A DNA stretch of 64,000 nt from Sphingobium sp. Z007. Lineage in GTDB: Bacteria > Pseudomonadota > Alphaproteobacteria > Sphingomonadales > Sphingomonadaceae. Every line of letters begins with the position of its first letter. Position 1 is the stretch's first letter. The position numbers and the translations under genes were made by a program. The stretch is taken from the NCBI RefSeq assembly GCF_900013425.1, contig NZ_FBXK01000001.1, positions 804,501 to 868,500 of the forward strand, read 5' to 3'. Shown piece by piece: positions 49,312-59,383 of the stretch. The notes beneath the pieces were generated by a model. The model saw only the letters and a program-made list of their open reading frames with translations. It ran no database searches and was not told the DNA's origin.

Positions 49312-51398
49312 GCATCTTTCGCAACGACACACTGGGCTCCTGGACGCGCGGCGGACAGGCGATCGTCCACAATGTCCGCATGACGACCCAGGTCTTTTAC
49401 CAGACCATATTGGCCGGTTGCATCATCTGGATCATCGGCACGCTCTGGTATGCGTTCGAGAAGTCGACCGAATATGAGCGGTTCGTTCTGATCAAATTGG
49501 CTGAGGCCACGATCAAGGTGGATGCGGCCGCCGGGACCAATGATCCGGTGCAGTTTCGCACCCCCGACGGCCAGGCCTACTGGACCTCGGCGGACTGGCT
49601 GGTTGCCTCCACCCTTGCGAAAAAGACCCTGCATGCATTTGAAGTCTATCTGCTGCATGGCGCACTGCTCTCTGGCCTGTTCACCCTTGTTATGCTTGCC
49701 TGGGCCTGGTTCTACTTCACCCGGACGGGTAGGGGCCTGGGCTCCAACGAATATCTGCGAGGGGCAAGGTTCGGCACGATCCGCCAGGTGAAACGCGCGC
49801 TATGGCGACAGACCAAGGGACCTCTGGTGATCGGCAATGTGCCGGTGCCTGAGGCCTATGAGCCTGAGCATATCCTGCTGTGCGGTGCGCCTGGCACGGG
49901 CAAGACAAACCTCATCGTCGGCATGCTCGACGGCATCCGCAAATCGGGTCGGCGCGCCATCGTCTATGATACCGCCGGTACCTTCGTCGAGAAATTCTAT
50001 CGGCAGGGCACTGACATGTTGCTCAACCCGCTCGACCAGCGCGCGGCGCGCTGGTCGCCCTGGGTCGATGTGCCACGCGATTATCATTATGATCAGATCG
50101 CGGAATCGACCATTCCCGACAAGCATGGCGATCCCTTCTGGGCGAAGGCGGCGCGGGGGACGCTGGTTGCAGTCATGCGCAAGCTGGCGCGCCAGAAACA
50201 TACCTATGTCTCGGTCCTCCTCGACCGTCTGCTGCGCTCGAAACTGAAAGACCTTGCCGCCTTCGTGACCGGCACCGATGCCGCCGCCTTCATCAGCACC
50301 GAAGGCGAAAGGACATCCGCCGGCATCCAGGCCGAACTTGCATCGGTCATGCGCAGTTTTGGTTATCTCGATGATACCGAGGACGGCTTCTCGATCCGCG
50401 ACTGGGTGGATAAGGGCGCAGACGGGAGCTGGCTCTTCATCACCGTGAAGGCCGACCAGCTTCCCTCGCTACGCCCGCTTATCACCGTCTGGCTCGACAT
50501 CGCAATCAGCGCCATCATGAGCCTGACGCCCGATCGCGACCGACGGCTTTATTGCGTGATCGACGAACTGCCGACGCTGCATAAGCTGCCGTCGCTCTCG
50601 GACTTTCTCGCCCGTGCCCGCAAATATGGCGGCTGCGGCATATTGGGTTTCCAGTCTTATCCCCAGCTCAAGGCGACCTACGGCAAGGACGATGCGGCTG
50701 CGATCACTGGCTATTGCTCGACTTGGGTGGCGCTGCGCGCGAACGACACCGATACCGCCGAGCATGTCTCGATCAACCTCGGTCAGGCAGAACAGGTCGA
50801 GGCCAATGAGGGCATGTCCTATGGCGTCAACGATATGCGCGACGGTGTCAATTTGTCGCGCATGCAGGTGACGCGGCCACTGGTCATGTCGACCGAGGTC
50901 ACCAACCTGCCCAACCTGGTGGGCTTCCTGCGCTTTGGCCGCAATTTGCCCGTGGTGCGGTTCGATAGCCGGTTCAACGAGGCACCCTCTTTGGGACCAG
51001 CCTTTCTCGAACGCACGACACCCCCCATTCAGATCGACAAGGCCGGGATGCTCGTTCGCATCGCCCACGCCGAAGCGCGTGTTCGTGAAGCGATGGAGCG
51101 GGAAGCCACGCAGTCATCTCCGCCAGCGACACATGGCGAGATCAAGCCAGCGAAGCCTTCGACATCTTCAGAACCCGCCCCGACGCCACCACCCCAGCCG
51201 GATCTGTTTACGCCTCCATCGCCGAACATCGACCCGCAGCGTGTGGAAGATATATTGCTCAATAACGAGAATGCCGAGCTTCCCGCGCCCGCGCGCACCC
51301 TTTGGACGATCCTTGCTGGCAGGCAGGGAGAAATCCGGTCCGATCTTGTCCAGCATGGCCGCGATGACGGACCGCGTGAGCGGGCGAGGCCAGCATGA
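49308..51398 (+). CDS. traD: TraD coupling protein (type IV coupling ATPase)
   Basis: The 696-residue inner-membrane ATPase links the relaxosome to the secretion channel. It has two N-terminal membrane helices (QVFYQTILAGCIIWIIGTLWY and VYLLHGALLSGLFTLVMLAWAWFYF), Walker A in ILLCGAPGTGKTNLIVGML at about residue 190, Walker B in LYCVIDELPTLHKLPSL and the arginine-rich ARKYGGCGILGFQSYPQLKATYG sensor region. The Pro-rich C-terminal tail (TSSEPAPTPPPQPDLFTPPSPN) is typical of TraD. The start overlaps the RHH stop; the stop overlaps the traI ATG. Confidence 0.93.
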   Translation: MSIFRNDTLGSWTRGGQAIVHNVRMTTQVFYQTILAGCIIWIIGTLWYAFEKSTEYERFVLIKLAEATIKVDAAAGTNDPVQFRTPDGQAYWTSADWLVASTLAKKTLHAFEVYLLHGALLSGLFTLVMLAWAWFYFTRTGRGLGSNEYLRGARFGTIRQVKRALWRQTKGPLVIGNVPVPEAYEPEHILLCGAPGTGKTNLIVGMLDGIRKSGRRAIVYDTAGTFVEKFYRQGTDMLLNPLDQRAARWSPWVDVPRDYHYDQIAESTIPDKHGDPFWAKAARGTLVAVMRKLARQKHTYVSVLLDRLLRSKLKDLAAFVTGTDAAAFISTEGERTSAGIQAELASVMRSFGYLDDTEDGFSIRDWVDKGADGSWLFITVKADQLPSLRPLITVWLDIAISAIMSLTPDRDRRLYCVIDELPTLHKLPSLSDFLARARKYGGCGILGFQSYPQLKATYGKDDAAAITGYCSTWVALRANDTDTAEHVSINLGQAEQVEANEGMSYGVNDMRDGVNLSRMQVTRPLVMSTEVTNLPNLVGFLRFGRNLPVVRFDSRFNEAPSLGPAFLERTTPPIQIDKAGMLVRIAHAEARVREAMEREATQSSPPATHGEIKPAKPSTSSEPAPTPPPQPDLFTPPSPNIDPQRVEDILLNNENAELPAPARTLWTILAGRQGEIRSDLVQHGRDDGPRERARPA

Positions 51399-54349
51399 TT
51401 CAGCCGCAACGCCTCCATGGCACACCAGCCAATATCGCCCGCTACTACACGGTTGGCGATTACTACACCAAGGGCGGCAATGAACCGTCTGCATGGGGTG
51501 GGCAGCTTGCAGCCGATCTCGGCATCTTCGGCGCTGTTGATCCGAAGCTGCTGCGCGACCTTCTTGCTGGAAAAGTCGGCGATCAACAACTCGGGCGGCA
51601 CCGCGCGGATGGCGAAATTCAGCATCACCCCGGTTGGGATTTTGCGGTCAATGCGCCAAAGTCGGTTTCGATCATGGGGCTGGTGGCAGGTGACGAACGC
51701 GTGCTCGCCGCCCATGAGCGCGCGGTGACCGCGGCTATCTCCTATCTGGAAGAGCAGGCGCAGTTGCGCCGCCGTGATGAAGGGAAGATCGTCCACGAAA
51801 CAACGGGCCGGATCCTGGTTGCTCGTTTCACCGAGCATGGCAGCCGGGAACTCGATCCACATCTGCATACGCATCTCGTCGTGCTCAACATGACGAACCA
51901 CGAGAATGGCGATCCCATGGCAAGCCTGGAAAGCCGGGTCATGTATGGCGAACAGCGCGTGGCCGGGCAGATCTATCGCAACGCGCTGGCCTTCGGTTTG
52001 CGCGAAGCGGGCTATGAAATCGATACTGATCCGCGTTCCGGATTGTTCGAGATACAAGGCGTGCCGAAGGACCTGATCGACCAATTCTCGCAGCGCGCCG
52101 AAGCGATCGAGGATCATGCGCGCGAGCATGGTCTGGTGGGCCAGAAAGCCCAGCGCGCTTCTTTCTATGCCACCCGCAAGGCGAAGGTGAAGGTCGGCGA
52201 GGCCGAACTCAGCGCGCAATGGCATCAGCGGACAGGCAAGCGTCTCGAAACGCTGCAGGAGGTTGCTGCGCTGGCGCGGGGTCGGGAAGGGGAGCATCCG
52301 GCGCCCACGGAACGCGATGCGTCGCGTGCGGCTCTTTTCGGCTTGCGGCAACTGGAGACATCCGAGGCGGTCAACAATTTAGGCGATATATTGCGCACTG
52401 GTCTTGCTGCCTATGTCGGTGAAGTCCGGCTCGACCATATCCGTCCCCGGATCGCAGCGCATGAGGTCCTGCGCAAATTGCTGCCGACCCATGCGCAGAC
52501 CGGTGACAGGTTGTTGACCCGTGGCCGCACCAGCCGGAAGTCCTGGCGCCTGGAACTGGCATTGACTCAGCATATCGCGCTGGGTCTCAATGACGCGCGT
52601 CCAATCGCCACCAGCGATCGCTTGCTGGCCGTGCTCGACGGGACGTTGCTCAACACGCAGCAGCAGCGCGCACTTGTCGAGACGGCGCTGACGCGGGATC
52701 GGGTCACGGCGATTCACGGTGTTGCCGGTTCTGGAAAATCGACGCTGGTGAGAGTTCTCGCTGAGGCTGCCGAGCCGGGAACGGCATTGATTGCATTAGC
52801 ACCCACATCATCGGCCGCTGCGGAACTGGGAAGCAAGGCGAACATCATGTCCCATACTGTCGCCAGCTTCGTCGCGCGCGGCGGGCAGGGGATCACGGAC
52901 CGCCATGTGCTGGTTCTCGATGAAGCAGGGCAGCTCAGCAACCGCCAAGCCCAGCGGATGCTCGAGATCAGCAGGACGACCGGGGCACGGCTGCTTTTCC
53001 TCGGAGACGAGAAACAGACCGGGGCTATCGAGCAGGGCAAACCCTTCTGGTTGATGCGGAGGCTGGGCTTGCCGACGGTCGAGTTGACGCAAGCTGTGCG
53101 GCAGGAAACGAAATCGATCAAGGCGGCCGTTACTGCCGCGCGGACGGGGAACTTTGCCGAGGCATTGGCGAAGCTCGATAGCGTCAGCATCGTTGACGAC
53201 AATGAAAAGATGGCGGAGCAGGTCGTCAATGCCTGGATACGGCTCAAGCCGGACTCGCGGGCCGGGACCAATATCCTTGTTCTCGACAATGCGACCCGGC
53301 TGATCGTCAACAGTAAGATTCGCGAAGCGCTGAAAAACGAGAATGGGCTGGCCGCCGAGGATAGTAGGTTTTCCATCCTGGCCCCAGCGGGCTCGACCGA
53401 TATCCAGAAGCATATGGCCCGCTTCTACGGGGCAGGACAGGTGGTGCGTTTCGAGCGGGACATTGCAGACCTCGGTATCGCACGGCACGCCGACTATCGG
53501 GTCGCTGGACTAGGCCGGGAGGCCAATGGGCGCCAGGTTGTGCGTTTTGTCGACGATCAGGGGCGCGTCATACGCTGGGATCCGCAGACGACGAAGGCCC
53601 GCCACATCAATGTGTTCAATCCTGAAGAACGGGATATTGCGGAGGGTGACCGTATGCAGTGGCGGCTCGTCAATCGCGAACTCGGGCTACGCAATGCGGA
53701 GCGCGGCACCGCAGAAAAACTTGATGGGCCGGTAGCGACGATCCGCTGGGATCGAGATGGGCGCGTGCAGCAGGTTAATCTGTCGGAACACCGGACCTGG
53801 GATCATGGTTATGCAGAGACGGTCTATTCCGCCCAGTCCAAAACCTATCCGCGCGTTTTCGTGCTGGCGCCGGTCGAATCGCCGCTGGTCAACGCCCAGA
53901 ATTTCTACACTGCCATTACCCGCGCGGCATTCGGTGCCAGGCTATGGACCAACAACGTCAAGGAACTGATTGGCAAGCTCGAGCGCCAATCAGGAGAGAA
54001 GACGTCTTCGTCGGAAGGGTTGGGCCGGTTAAAGACTGACCGCGTAGATGCCTTCTCGAAACGCCGGGAAGGCCATCTGGAAAATTTGAGGGCCGAGCAG
54101 GAGCGAGACCGAAACGAGCGGCGCGATCGGGCGCTCGAGCGACAACTCCACTATCGTGACCGCTCACCCCGTGGCGCGGCTGAGCATCTTGCCGACGGTG
54201 CCCGGAACATCGCGCGGGTGCTCGACAGGTTTCTCGCAGGCATTCTCGACCATGCGCGCGCCGAATGGACAGCGCCGAAAACCGGCATCGACCGGGAAAG
54301 CGAATCTCCTGCGCATCGACCCGAACCCTCCCATGGCCCCGAACGATAA
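51395..54349 (+). CDS. traI: TraI/TrwC-type MOBF relaxase-helicase
   Basis: The 984-residue protein nicks oriT and unwinds the transferred strand. The relaxase domain has tyrosine pairs in IARYYTVGDYYTKGG (Tyr17/18 and Tyr23/24) and the metal-binding histidines 156, 158 and 160 in LDPHLHTHLVVLN. The C-terminal SF1 helicase has Walker A in GVAGSGKSTLVRVLA at about residue 443, VLVLDEAGQLS, LLFLGDEKQT and VYSAQSKTYPRVFVLAP. It is complete and coupled to traD. The final 100 residues are basic and rich in Arg/Glu. Confidence 0.95.
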   Translation: MIQPQRLHGTPANIARYYTVGDYYTKGGNEPSAWGGQLAADLGIFGAVDPKLLRDLLAGKVGDQQLGRHRADGEIQHHPGWDFAVNAPKSVSIMGLVAGDERVLAAHERAVTAAISYLEEQAQLRRRDEGKIVHETTGRILVARFTEHGSRELDPHLHTHLVVLNMTNHENGDPMASLESRVMYGEQRVAGQIYRNALAFGLREAGYEIDTDPRSGLFEIQGVPKDLIDQFSQRAEAIEDHAREHGLVGQKAQRASFYATRKAKVKVGEAELSAQWHQRTGKRLETLQEVAALARGREGEHPAPTERDASRAALFGLRQLETSEAVNNLGDILRTGLAAYVGEVRLDHIRPRIAAHEVLRKLLPTHAQTGDRLLTRGRTSRKSWRLELALTQHIALGLNDARPIATSDRLLAVLDGTLLNTQQQRALVETALTRDRVTAIHGVAGSGKSTLVRVLAEAAEPGTALIALAPTSSAAAELGSKANIMSHTVASFVARGGQGITDRHVLVLDEAGQLSNRQAQRMLEISRTTGARLLFLGDEKQTGAIEQGKPFWLMRRLGLPTVELTQAVRQETKSIKAAVTAARTGNFAEALAKLDSVSIVDDNEKMAEQVVNAWIRLKPDSRAGTNILVLDNATRLIVNSKIREALKNENGLAAEDSRFSILAPAGSTDIQKHMARFYGAGQVVRFERDIADLGIARHADYRVAGLGREANGRQVVRFVDDQGRVIRWDPQTTKARHINVFNPEERDIAEGDRMQWRLVNRELGLRNAERGTAEKLDGPVATIRWDRDGRVQQVNLSEHRTWDHGYAETVYSAQSKTYPRVFVLAPVESPLVNAQNFYTAITRAAFGARLWTNNVKELIGKLERQSGEKTSSSEGLGRLKTDRVDAFSKRREGHLENLRAEQERDRNERRDRALERQLHYRDRSPRGAAEHLADGARNIARVLDRFLAGILDHARAEWTAPKTGIDRESESPAHRPEPSHGPER

Positions 54350-54360
54350 GGTAACTGCCT

Positions 54361-54669
54361 ATGCTTCGCTGTAAGTTTGCCGTTCAGCTGACCCAGGGAA
54401 AGCGCTTCGCAGGCGCTGTCCCACCTCTGCATGGGTTTGAATTCCGTACGTCGCGCCTGACCGGAAGGTGTAGAGTTTCCTTCAGACGCATTGGATGGAC
54501 CGGGCCTGACAGCTGGACTTCTTTCGCTCGTAGCGCCGCCGCCGAGATCAGTTCGGGGAGAGCGCTCTATGCATTTCTGAAAGGTGGCCCAGTTGCGGCG
54601 CTGTCACTTTACAGTGATCCGACCAATACGATCACTACGCCTGGAACCGCTATCAGGAGGGTCGGATGA
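54361..54669 (+). CDS. hypothetical protein coupled to transglycosylase gene
   Basis: This 102-residue basic protein (MLRCKFAVQLTQGKRFAGAVPPLHGFEFRTSRLTGRCRVSF and onward) is unassigned. It may be real because its stop overlaps the ATG of the lytic transglycosylase gene and it follows traI by 11 bases. No membrane segment or motif is evident. Confidence 0.5.
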   Translation: MLRCKFAVQLTQGKRFAGAVPPLHGFEFRTSRLTGRCRVSFRRIGWTGPDSWTSFARSAAAEISSGRALYAFLKGGPVAALSLYSDPTNTITTPGTAIRRVG

Positions 54670-55172
54670 GGTCATACGGCATCCCCAGGCTGCTATGCAC
54701 TGCCGTCATCACTATGGCATTGTACACCGCCCCCACACTTTCGAAGTCTTCTGACGAGGGGGACTTGCGGATCTCCGCCTGTATTCGGCGAGCCTCGCTT
54801 GGTCAGCCCTGGCTCGAGAAAACGCTTTGGGGATTGCGCGATCAGGAAGCGGGCTGGATCGGCGCTGAGGTTCGTAACATCAATGGCTCTTACGATCTTG
54901 GTCCCTTGCAGATCAACAGTTGGTGGATACCTCGCATCGCTGCGCTTGTTGGGCGTGCACCTGTTCAGGTTCGACATTGGCTGCGGTTTGATCCCTGCTT
55001 CAACGCGGAGGCTGCAAGGTGGATATTCTTATCTGCCCTGCGCTCGAACGGCAATTACTGGAAGGCGATTGGCGTCTATCACAGCCCGACGACGTGGCGG
55101 CAGAGACGCTATCGTAGTTCGGTAGCTCAGCATATGCGGACGAGATACGGAGATGCTGTCTTTCGCCCGTGA
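54666..55172 (+). CDS. lytic transglycosylase (TrbN/VirB1-like)
   Basis: This 168-residue periplasmic enzyme has a signal peptide (MRSYGIPRLLCTAVITMALYTA) and a single SLT-type lysozyme-like domain. RDQEAGWIGAEVRNINGSYDLGPLQINSWWIPRIAAL contains the catalytic Glu region and the N-G-S-Y-D-L-G-P-L-Q-I-N signature; later, NGNYWKAIGVYHSPT contains the usual A-x-x-Y-N/H pattern. It opens peptidoglycan locally for the transfer apparatus. It ends the traD-traI run. Confidence 0.86.
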   Translation: MRSYGIPRLLCTAVITMALYTAPTLSKSSDEGDLRISACIRRASLGQPWLEKTLWGLRDQEAGWIGAEVRNINGSYDLGPLQINSWWIPRIAALVGRAPVQVRHWLRFDPCFNAEAARWIFLSALRSNGNYWKAIGVYHSPTTWRQRRYRSSVAQHMRTRYGDAVFRP

Positions 55173-55657
55173 GTGACCTTGATTTGCCAGACCGAGTGCA
55201 CAGAGTGTTTCGTGAGTAGCATGTGCTTTCACCCGCAGCTGGCGCAGCGGAGTCGATCCCCAAGTCGCTGTGTGGATGAACCATGCTACGTGGCGCTGCT
55301 AAGATAATGCGCCTCACGTCGCGTTGAAATCACTCGCCTTTTATAAAATTATCTAGATACTATGATGGCTTAGAGTCTTCTCTGATTGGGGCCCTTTGGG
55401 TCAAGCTGCTTCCTCGATTACGTGATCGTTCCCATGGATCACTCGCTTCTCTCCGCGGTCGGCGCAAGGCCCCCGCATATTGGGGTCATGGAGAGCAAGG
55501 CGTCTCAATCTGTTTCGCGACCTTCAGCTGGGCTGATGTTCCGGACTCTAAGCGAGATCGTCTTGCCCTTCGTCCCCATGGGAACGACGCTACCCGTCTT
55601 CTCAGGCAGGATCTTGTTCGGGCCTCCTCATGCTATCTGGCCTGCTGGAACCTTCCC
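55173..55657. other. 485-base region without a gene, entry to the IS mosaic
   Basis: No open frame here resembles a protein. Base composition is lower in GC than in the Tra block, with an AT-rich patch at 55330-55375. It separates the transfer operon from degraded insertion sequences and probably includes remnants of IS110 flanks. Confidence 0.5.
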
Positions 55658-56651
55658 CTAGCGAAACTCGGTCTGATCGCTGCACATGCGATGCAGAATC
55701 ACCGCGAGCTTGCGGGCGACAGCGACGCGGGCCTTTGCCATCCCCCGCCGCTTGGCAATGCCCATGCCCCAGGCCTTGAGCGCCGACCATTTCTTGCATC
55801 GGGTCAGTAACGTATGGGCCGCCTCGTAAAGCAATGTGCGCGCGAGTTCGTCTCCGCACCGGCTGACGCGTCCCTGCATATCTGTTTCACCCGATTGATA
55901 TCGCCTTGGAGTCAGGCCCAGATGGGCGCCGACATCGCGAGATCGTCGGAAGCGTTCAGGTCGATCCACGGTCGCGCGAAAGGCGACGTCAGCGGCCCCA
56001 CGCCGGGCACAGTCATCAACTGTCGGCAGATCGGTTCAACTCGAACGGCCTCAAGAACACGGCGTGTCAGTCGTTCAAGTTGACAGTGCATGGCGGCGAT
56101 GATGGCCAGTAAGGGTTCTGTAATATCCGCCAGCGAAGGGTCGGTTTCAGCGAGTTCGCGCACCCGCGTGGCGAACAGCTTGCGCCCTGGAGTTCCAACT
56201 TTTAGCCCACTTTCGCGTAGTACAGCACGCACCGCATTCTCCATGTCCCGCACTTTACAGAGCACCGTCCGGCACGCCACAAGTAAAGAGCGAGACATCC
56301 GTGACGGGGCACTCTTGACGTGAACCTGCCGATACCAGCCCGTGCGGATAATTTGCGCTAATCCCCGCGCGTCATTGCGGTCAGTCTTGTTCGGCATTGC
56401 TCCCATGGCCGCTTTTGCCTATCGTATTTCAATGCACAACACCGGCAAGCCGGACCGAGCCATGCCCTGGTGAAGCCACGCCGATTGCGAACAGGCCTCC
56501 AGTCCGATCCGCACCATCGGCAAAGCAACGCCGCTATCAAGCTTTCAGGATCGCTGGGCGCGCGTAGCTCGCGTACGATCGCGCCCGTCTCATCGACAAT
56601 ACAGATGGCCGTCTCTTCCAACGAAACATCCAATCCGGCATAGTAGTTCAC
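55658..56651 (-). pseudogene. IS110-family transposase, multiply frameshifted
   Basis: Pieces of a DEDD transposase lie in three frames: [38 protein letters not shown] (N-terminal, from 56651), [29 protein letters not shown] with DPSLADITEPLLAIIAAMHCQLERLTRRV (56406 to 55912), and [46 protein letters not shown] (end at 55658). Frameshifts occur near 56530, 56400 and 55950. At least three independent lesions show an old, inactive copy. No clear termini were recognised, in keeping with IS110 elements, which lack terminal inverted repeats. Confidence 0.85.
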
Positions 56652-56755
56652 GGTTGCTTCTCCTCATGGTTGTGGCCGCTCGATACGGACCACGTTCTAC
56701 CATTTGCGAGGAGCAGCCACATCTCCGACTCGGTGACGAGCCCCAATCACCCCAT

Positions 56756-57702
56756 CTGATTCATAATTATCCTTCGTGATTTCATATCCTTGCGATGCGC
56801 CGTGCGAAGAGCTGGATTGAGGCAATGAACAGCCATGCGGTTGCAGAAGCGATGGTTTGCTCGAAGTCCTTGGCGAGGCGGCGGTTTCGATTGAGCCAAG
56901 CCAGTGTGCGTTCTACGACCCAACGGCGCGGGAGAACCACGAAGCCTTTTGCGGCATCGGATCGCTTGATGATTTCGATGGTCCATTTTCCGATCCGGCG
57001 CAGCGCGTCCTTGAGCTTGTCACCGGCATAGCCGCCATCGGCGAAGACGTGCCGCAGCCACGGGAAGCGCTTGATGATCTCAGCCAGCACCAGCGGAGCG
57101 CCATCACGATCCTGGATGTCGGCGGTGTGGACAACGGCATGGACGAGATTGCCGTCGGTGTCGGTCAGGATGTGGCGTTTGCGGCCCTTGGTCTTCTTGC
57201 CCGCGTCATAACCCCGTGGCCCGCCACTTTCCGTGGTTTTGACGCTCTGGCTGTCGATCACCCCGGCGCTGGGCGAGGCCTCGCGGCCTGCCGCTTCGCG
57301 CCCGATCAACAGAAGGGCATGGTTCAATGACAACCACAGCCTGTTGTCCCGCCAAAGGTAGAACCAGCGTCGCACCGTCGAGACCGGCGGAAAACACGGA
57401 GGAAGCATCCGCCACGGCAGACCCCCGCGCAGCAGATACAGGATCGCCTCGACAATCCGCCTGAGCGGCCACTTGCGCGGACGCCCCACAAACGATGCTG
57501 GCGGGAAAAACGGTTCCAAGAGCGCCCATTCGTCATCGGTCAAATCGCTTGGCAAAGCCAAGTCCGCACGGGCATACTGCGCCCGAGTGGTGTCGGTCCA
57601 CATCGTTGATCTCCGGAAGTTTTCGCAAAAACCCCTGAATCAATGACTTGGGATAGCGTCAAGCTAACCCGCTGATACCACTCAACTTAATTTCGGATCA
57701 GG
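56756..57702. mobile_element. IS5-family insertion sequence, apparently intact
   Basis: Imperfect terminal inverted repeats CTGATTCATAATTA (56756-56769) and TAATTTCGGATCAG (57689-57702) match at 11 of 14 positions when one is reversed. They enclose the transposase gene at 56782-57603. The ends could extend a few bases further (for example AGGCTC at 57701). No clear target duplication was read by eye. Confidence 0.72.
56782..57603 (-). CDS. IS5-family transposase
   Basis: This 273-residue DDE transposase appears complete: DLTDDEWALLEPFFPPASFVGRPRKWPLRRIVEAILYLLRGGLPWRMLPPCFPPVSTVRRWFYLWRDN, then the first Asp in SAGVIDSQSVKTTESGG, the second in VFADGGYAGDKL and the Glu in RRWVVERTLAWLNRNRRL, with the Y-(2)-R-(3)-E-like spacing of IS4/IS5. 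No internal stop is present. The element is the only apparently functional insertion sequence in this mosaic. Confidence 0.92.
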   Translation of the reverse strand: MWTDTTRAQYARADLALPSDLTDDEWALLEPFFPPASFVGRPRKWPLRRIVEAILYLLRGGLPWRMLPPCFPPVSTVRRWFYLWRDNRLWLSLNHALLLIGREAAGREASPSAGVIDSQSVKTTESGGPRGYDAGKKTKGRKRHILTDTDGNLVHAVVHTADIQDRDGAPLVLAEIIKRFPWLRHVFADGGYAGDKLKDALRRIGKWTIEIIKRSDAAKGFVVLPRRWVVERTLAWLNRNRRLAKDFEQTIASATAWLFIASIQLFARRIARI

Positions 57703-57879
57703 CTCTTATAAAAAATATTTTAGCTCGCACACCAAATAATAAAACAACATTTATGACTATAAATAATTCAATTATTTACAATATTATTTGCTTCTTACTC
57801 TGTAAGAATACTTGATAATTGCAGTTATCATATGTTCATATTTGACCTCTCTTTATAAGGTGCGCTACACATTGCGCCG
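57703..57879. other. very AT-rich intergenic segment
   Basis: From 57705 to 57850 the sequence is dominated by A and T (AAAAAATATTTTAGC; ATTTATGACTATAAATAATTC; TACAATATTATTTGC), in sharp contrast to its surroundings. It precedes the tyrosine recombinase gene and likely contains its promoter or attachment or crossover sequences. Foreign origin is likely. Confidence 0.6.
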
Positions 57880-59111
57880 ATGGATCACCCCGCGCACCTC
57901 GACGACAACGTCTTGATCGCGGCGAAAACGGCGGTAGCTCCTATGGCGGCGGCCGACGATCTCTCCTGGGCGGTGGTGAAGATGCACGCGGTCGAGCGCA
58001 TCGTCGTCAACGAGCCGCTGATCGCCGCCTACCAAGCGGCGTCGTCGCCCCACAGCATCCGCGCGCTCAAGTCCGACCTCAAGGCGTTCGACTTCTGGTG
58101 CCGCCGCCACAATCGCATATCGCTTCCGGCAACCTCGGAGACCGTGGCGGACTATCTTGATGCACGCGCGGAAAAGGGCAGCAAGCCAGCCTCGCTCGGC
58201 CGCTACAAGGCGTCGATCGCCAAGATCCACCTGTTACTCGAACTCAAGGATCCAACGCCGGCCTCGCTGGTGAAGTTGCGGCTGCAGGCGATCCGTCGGC
58301 GGCTTGGCACAGTACAGAAGCAGGCGCGGCCCCTCCGGTTCAAGGGCCCGGTGCGCAACGTCGAGCGTGACGAGCCCCGTGGATTGAATTTGCGGGCGCT
58401 GCTCGAAAGCTGCGCGGAAGATTCCCGGGCCTGCGCGATCGCGCGCTGTTGTCGGCCGGCTATGACACCGGGCTGCGCGCCTCGGAGCTGGTCGCGATCG
58501 CGGTCGAGCACATTATCGAGGCGATCGATCCGGATGCGCGGCTGCTCAGCATAGCGCGCAGCAAGGGTGATCAGGACGGGGAGGGGGCAACCGCCTATCT
58601 CAGCCCACGTACCGTTCGGGCGATCGCCGCCTGGCTGGAGGCGGCCGGCATTGCCGCGGGGCCGGTGTTTCGGCGTGTGAACGTGCGACGCTACAAGGCC
58701 AAGGCAGCGGTGCGGGGCCGGTCGATCGACAGCATTTCTGGGCGCGAGAGCTGGGATCTGCGCAAGACGCTGCCCAAGAAAGCGGTGCCAGCGCGGGTCG
58801 AATATGATGTGGGGGAGGGGGCGCTGCATCCGGCGTCGGTCGGGCCGATCTATCGCGCGATGATCCAACGGGCATTCGACGCTGGCGCGTTGTCAGACCT
58901 GACGATGGACGATTTGGCAAAGTTGCTCAAAGGGATCAGCGCGCATTCGACGCGGGTCGGGCTCAACCAGGACCTGTTCACGAGCGGTGAGGATCTCGCC
59001 GGTATCATGGATGCTTTGCGCTGGAAGTCGCCGCGAATGCCGCTCGCGTACAATCGCAATTTGGCGGCTGAATCCGGGGCGGCCGGTCGCCTGTTGCGCG
59101 TTCTCGAATGA
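57880..59111 (+). pseudogene. tyrosine recombinase (integrase), frameshifted
   Basis: The N-terminal half (IRALKSDLKAFDFWCRRHNRISLPATSETVADYLDARAEKGSKPASLGRYKASIAKIH) is a SAM-like core-binding domain. The catalytic half is in the next frame: DTGLRASELVAIAVEH (Arg), SAHSTRVGLNQDL (H-x-x-R) and PRMPLAYNRNL (nucleophile Tyr). The frame breaks near 58425, where GAAGATTCCCGGGCCTGCG appears to lack one C. Restoring it gives PGLRDRALLSAGYDTGLRASE, a normal junction. So one integrase of about 410 residues lost a base, or the read is wrong. It may have mobilised this region. Confidence 0.82.
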
Positions 59112-59383
59112 TCTTGGCCGATCAATGTGCACGTCGTCGTCGTGCTCGAAATGCGGCGACTTTTTTTGAACGCCATTGAATGAACGCTCAAATGACCGCA
59201 TAACATGGCCCTAACATGGTATGTTCGGTCATAATAGTGGACTTTGCAAGATGTATGAGTTTTCGGCAGCGAAAGAAGATCGTGGAGAGTCTTGTCATAG
59301 CTACCCAATTATCCGTCTCAGATAGACTAAAATCAGCCATATCTTTTATTTCATCGAAATTGGCATCTCAGAAAGGAAATACT

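Noticed and set aside
57604..57655. Possible second lasso precursor or small peptide gene
   Set aside because: Lies in the IS5 end; no leader/core pattern and no maturation genes nearby.
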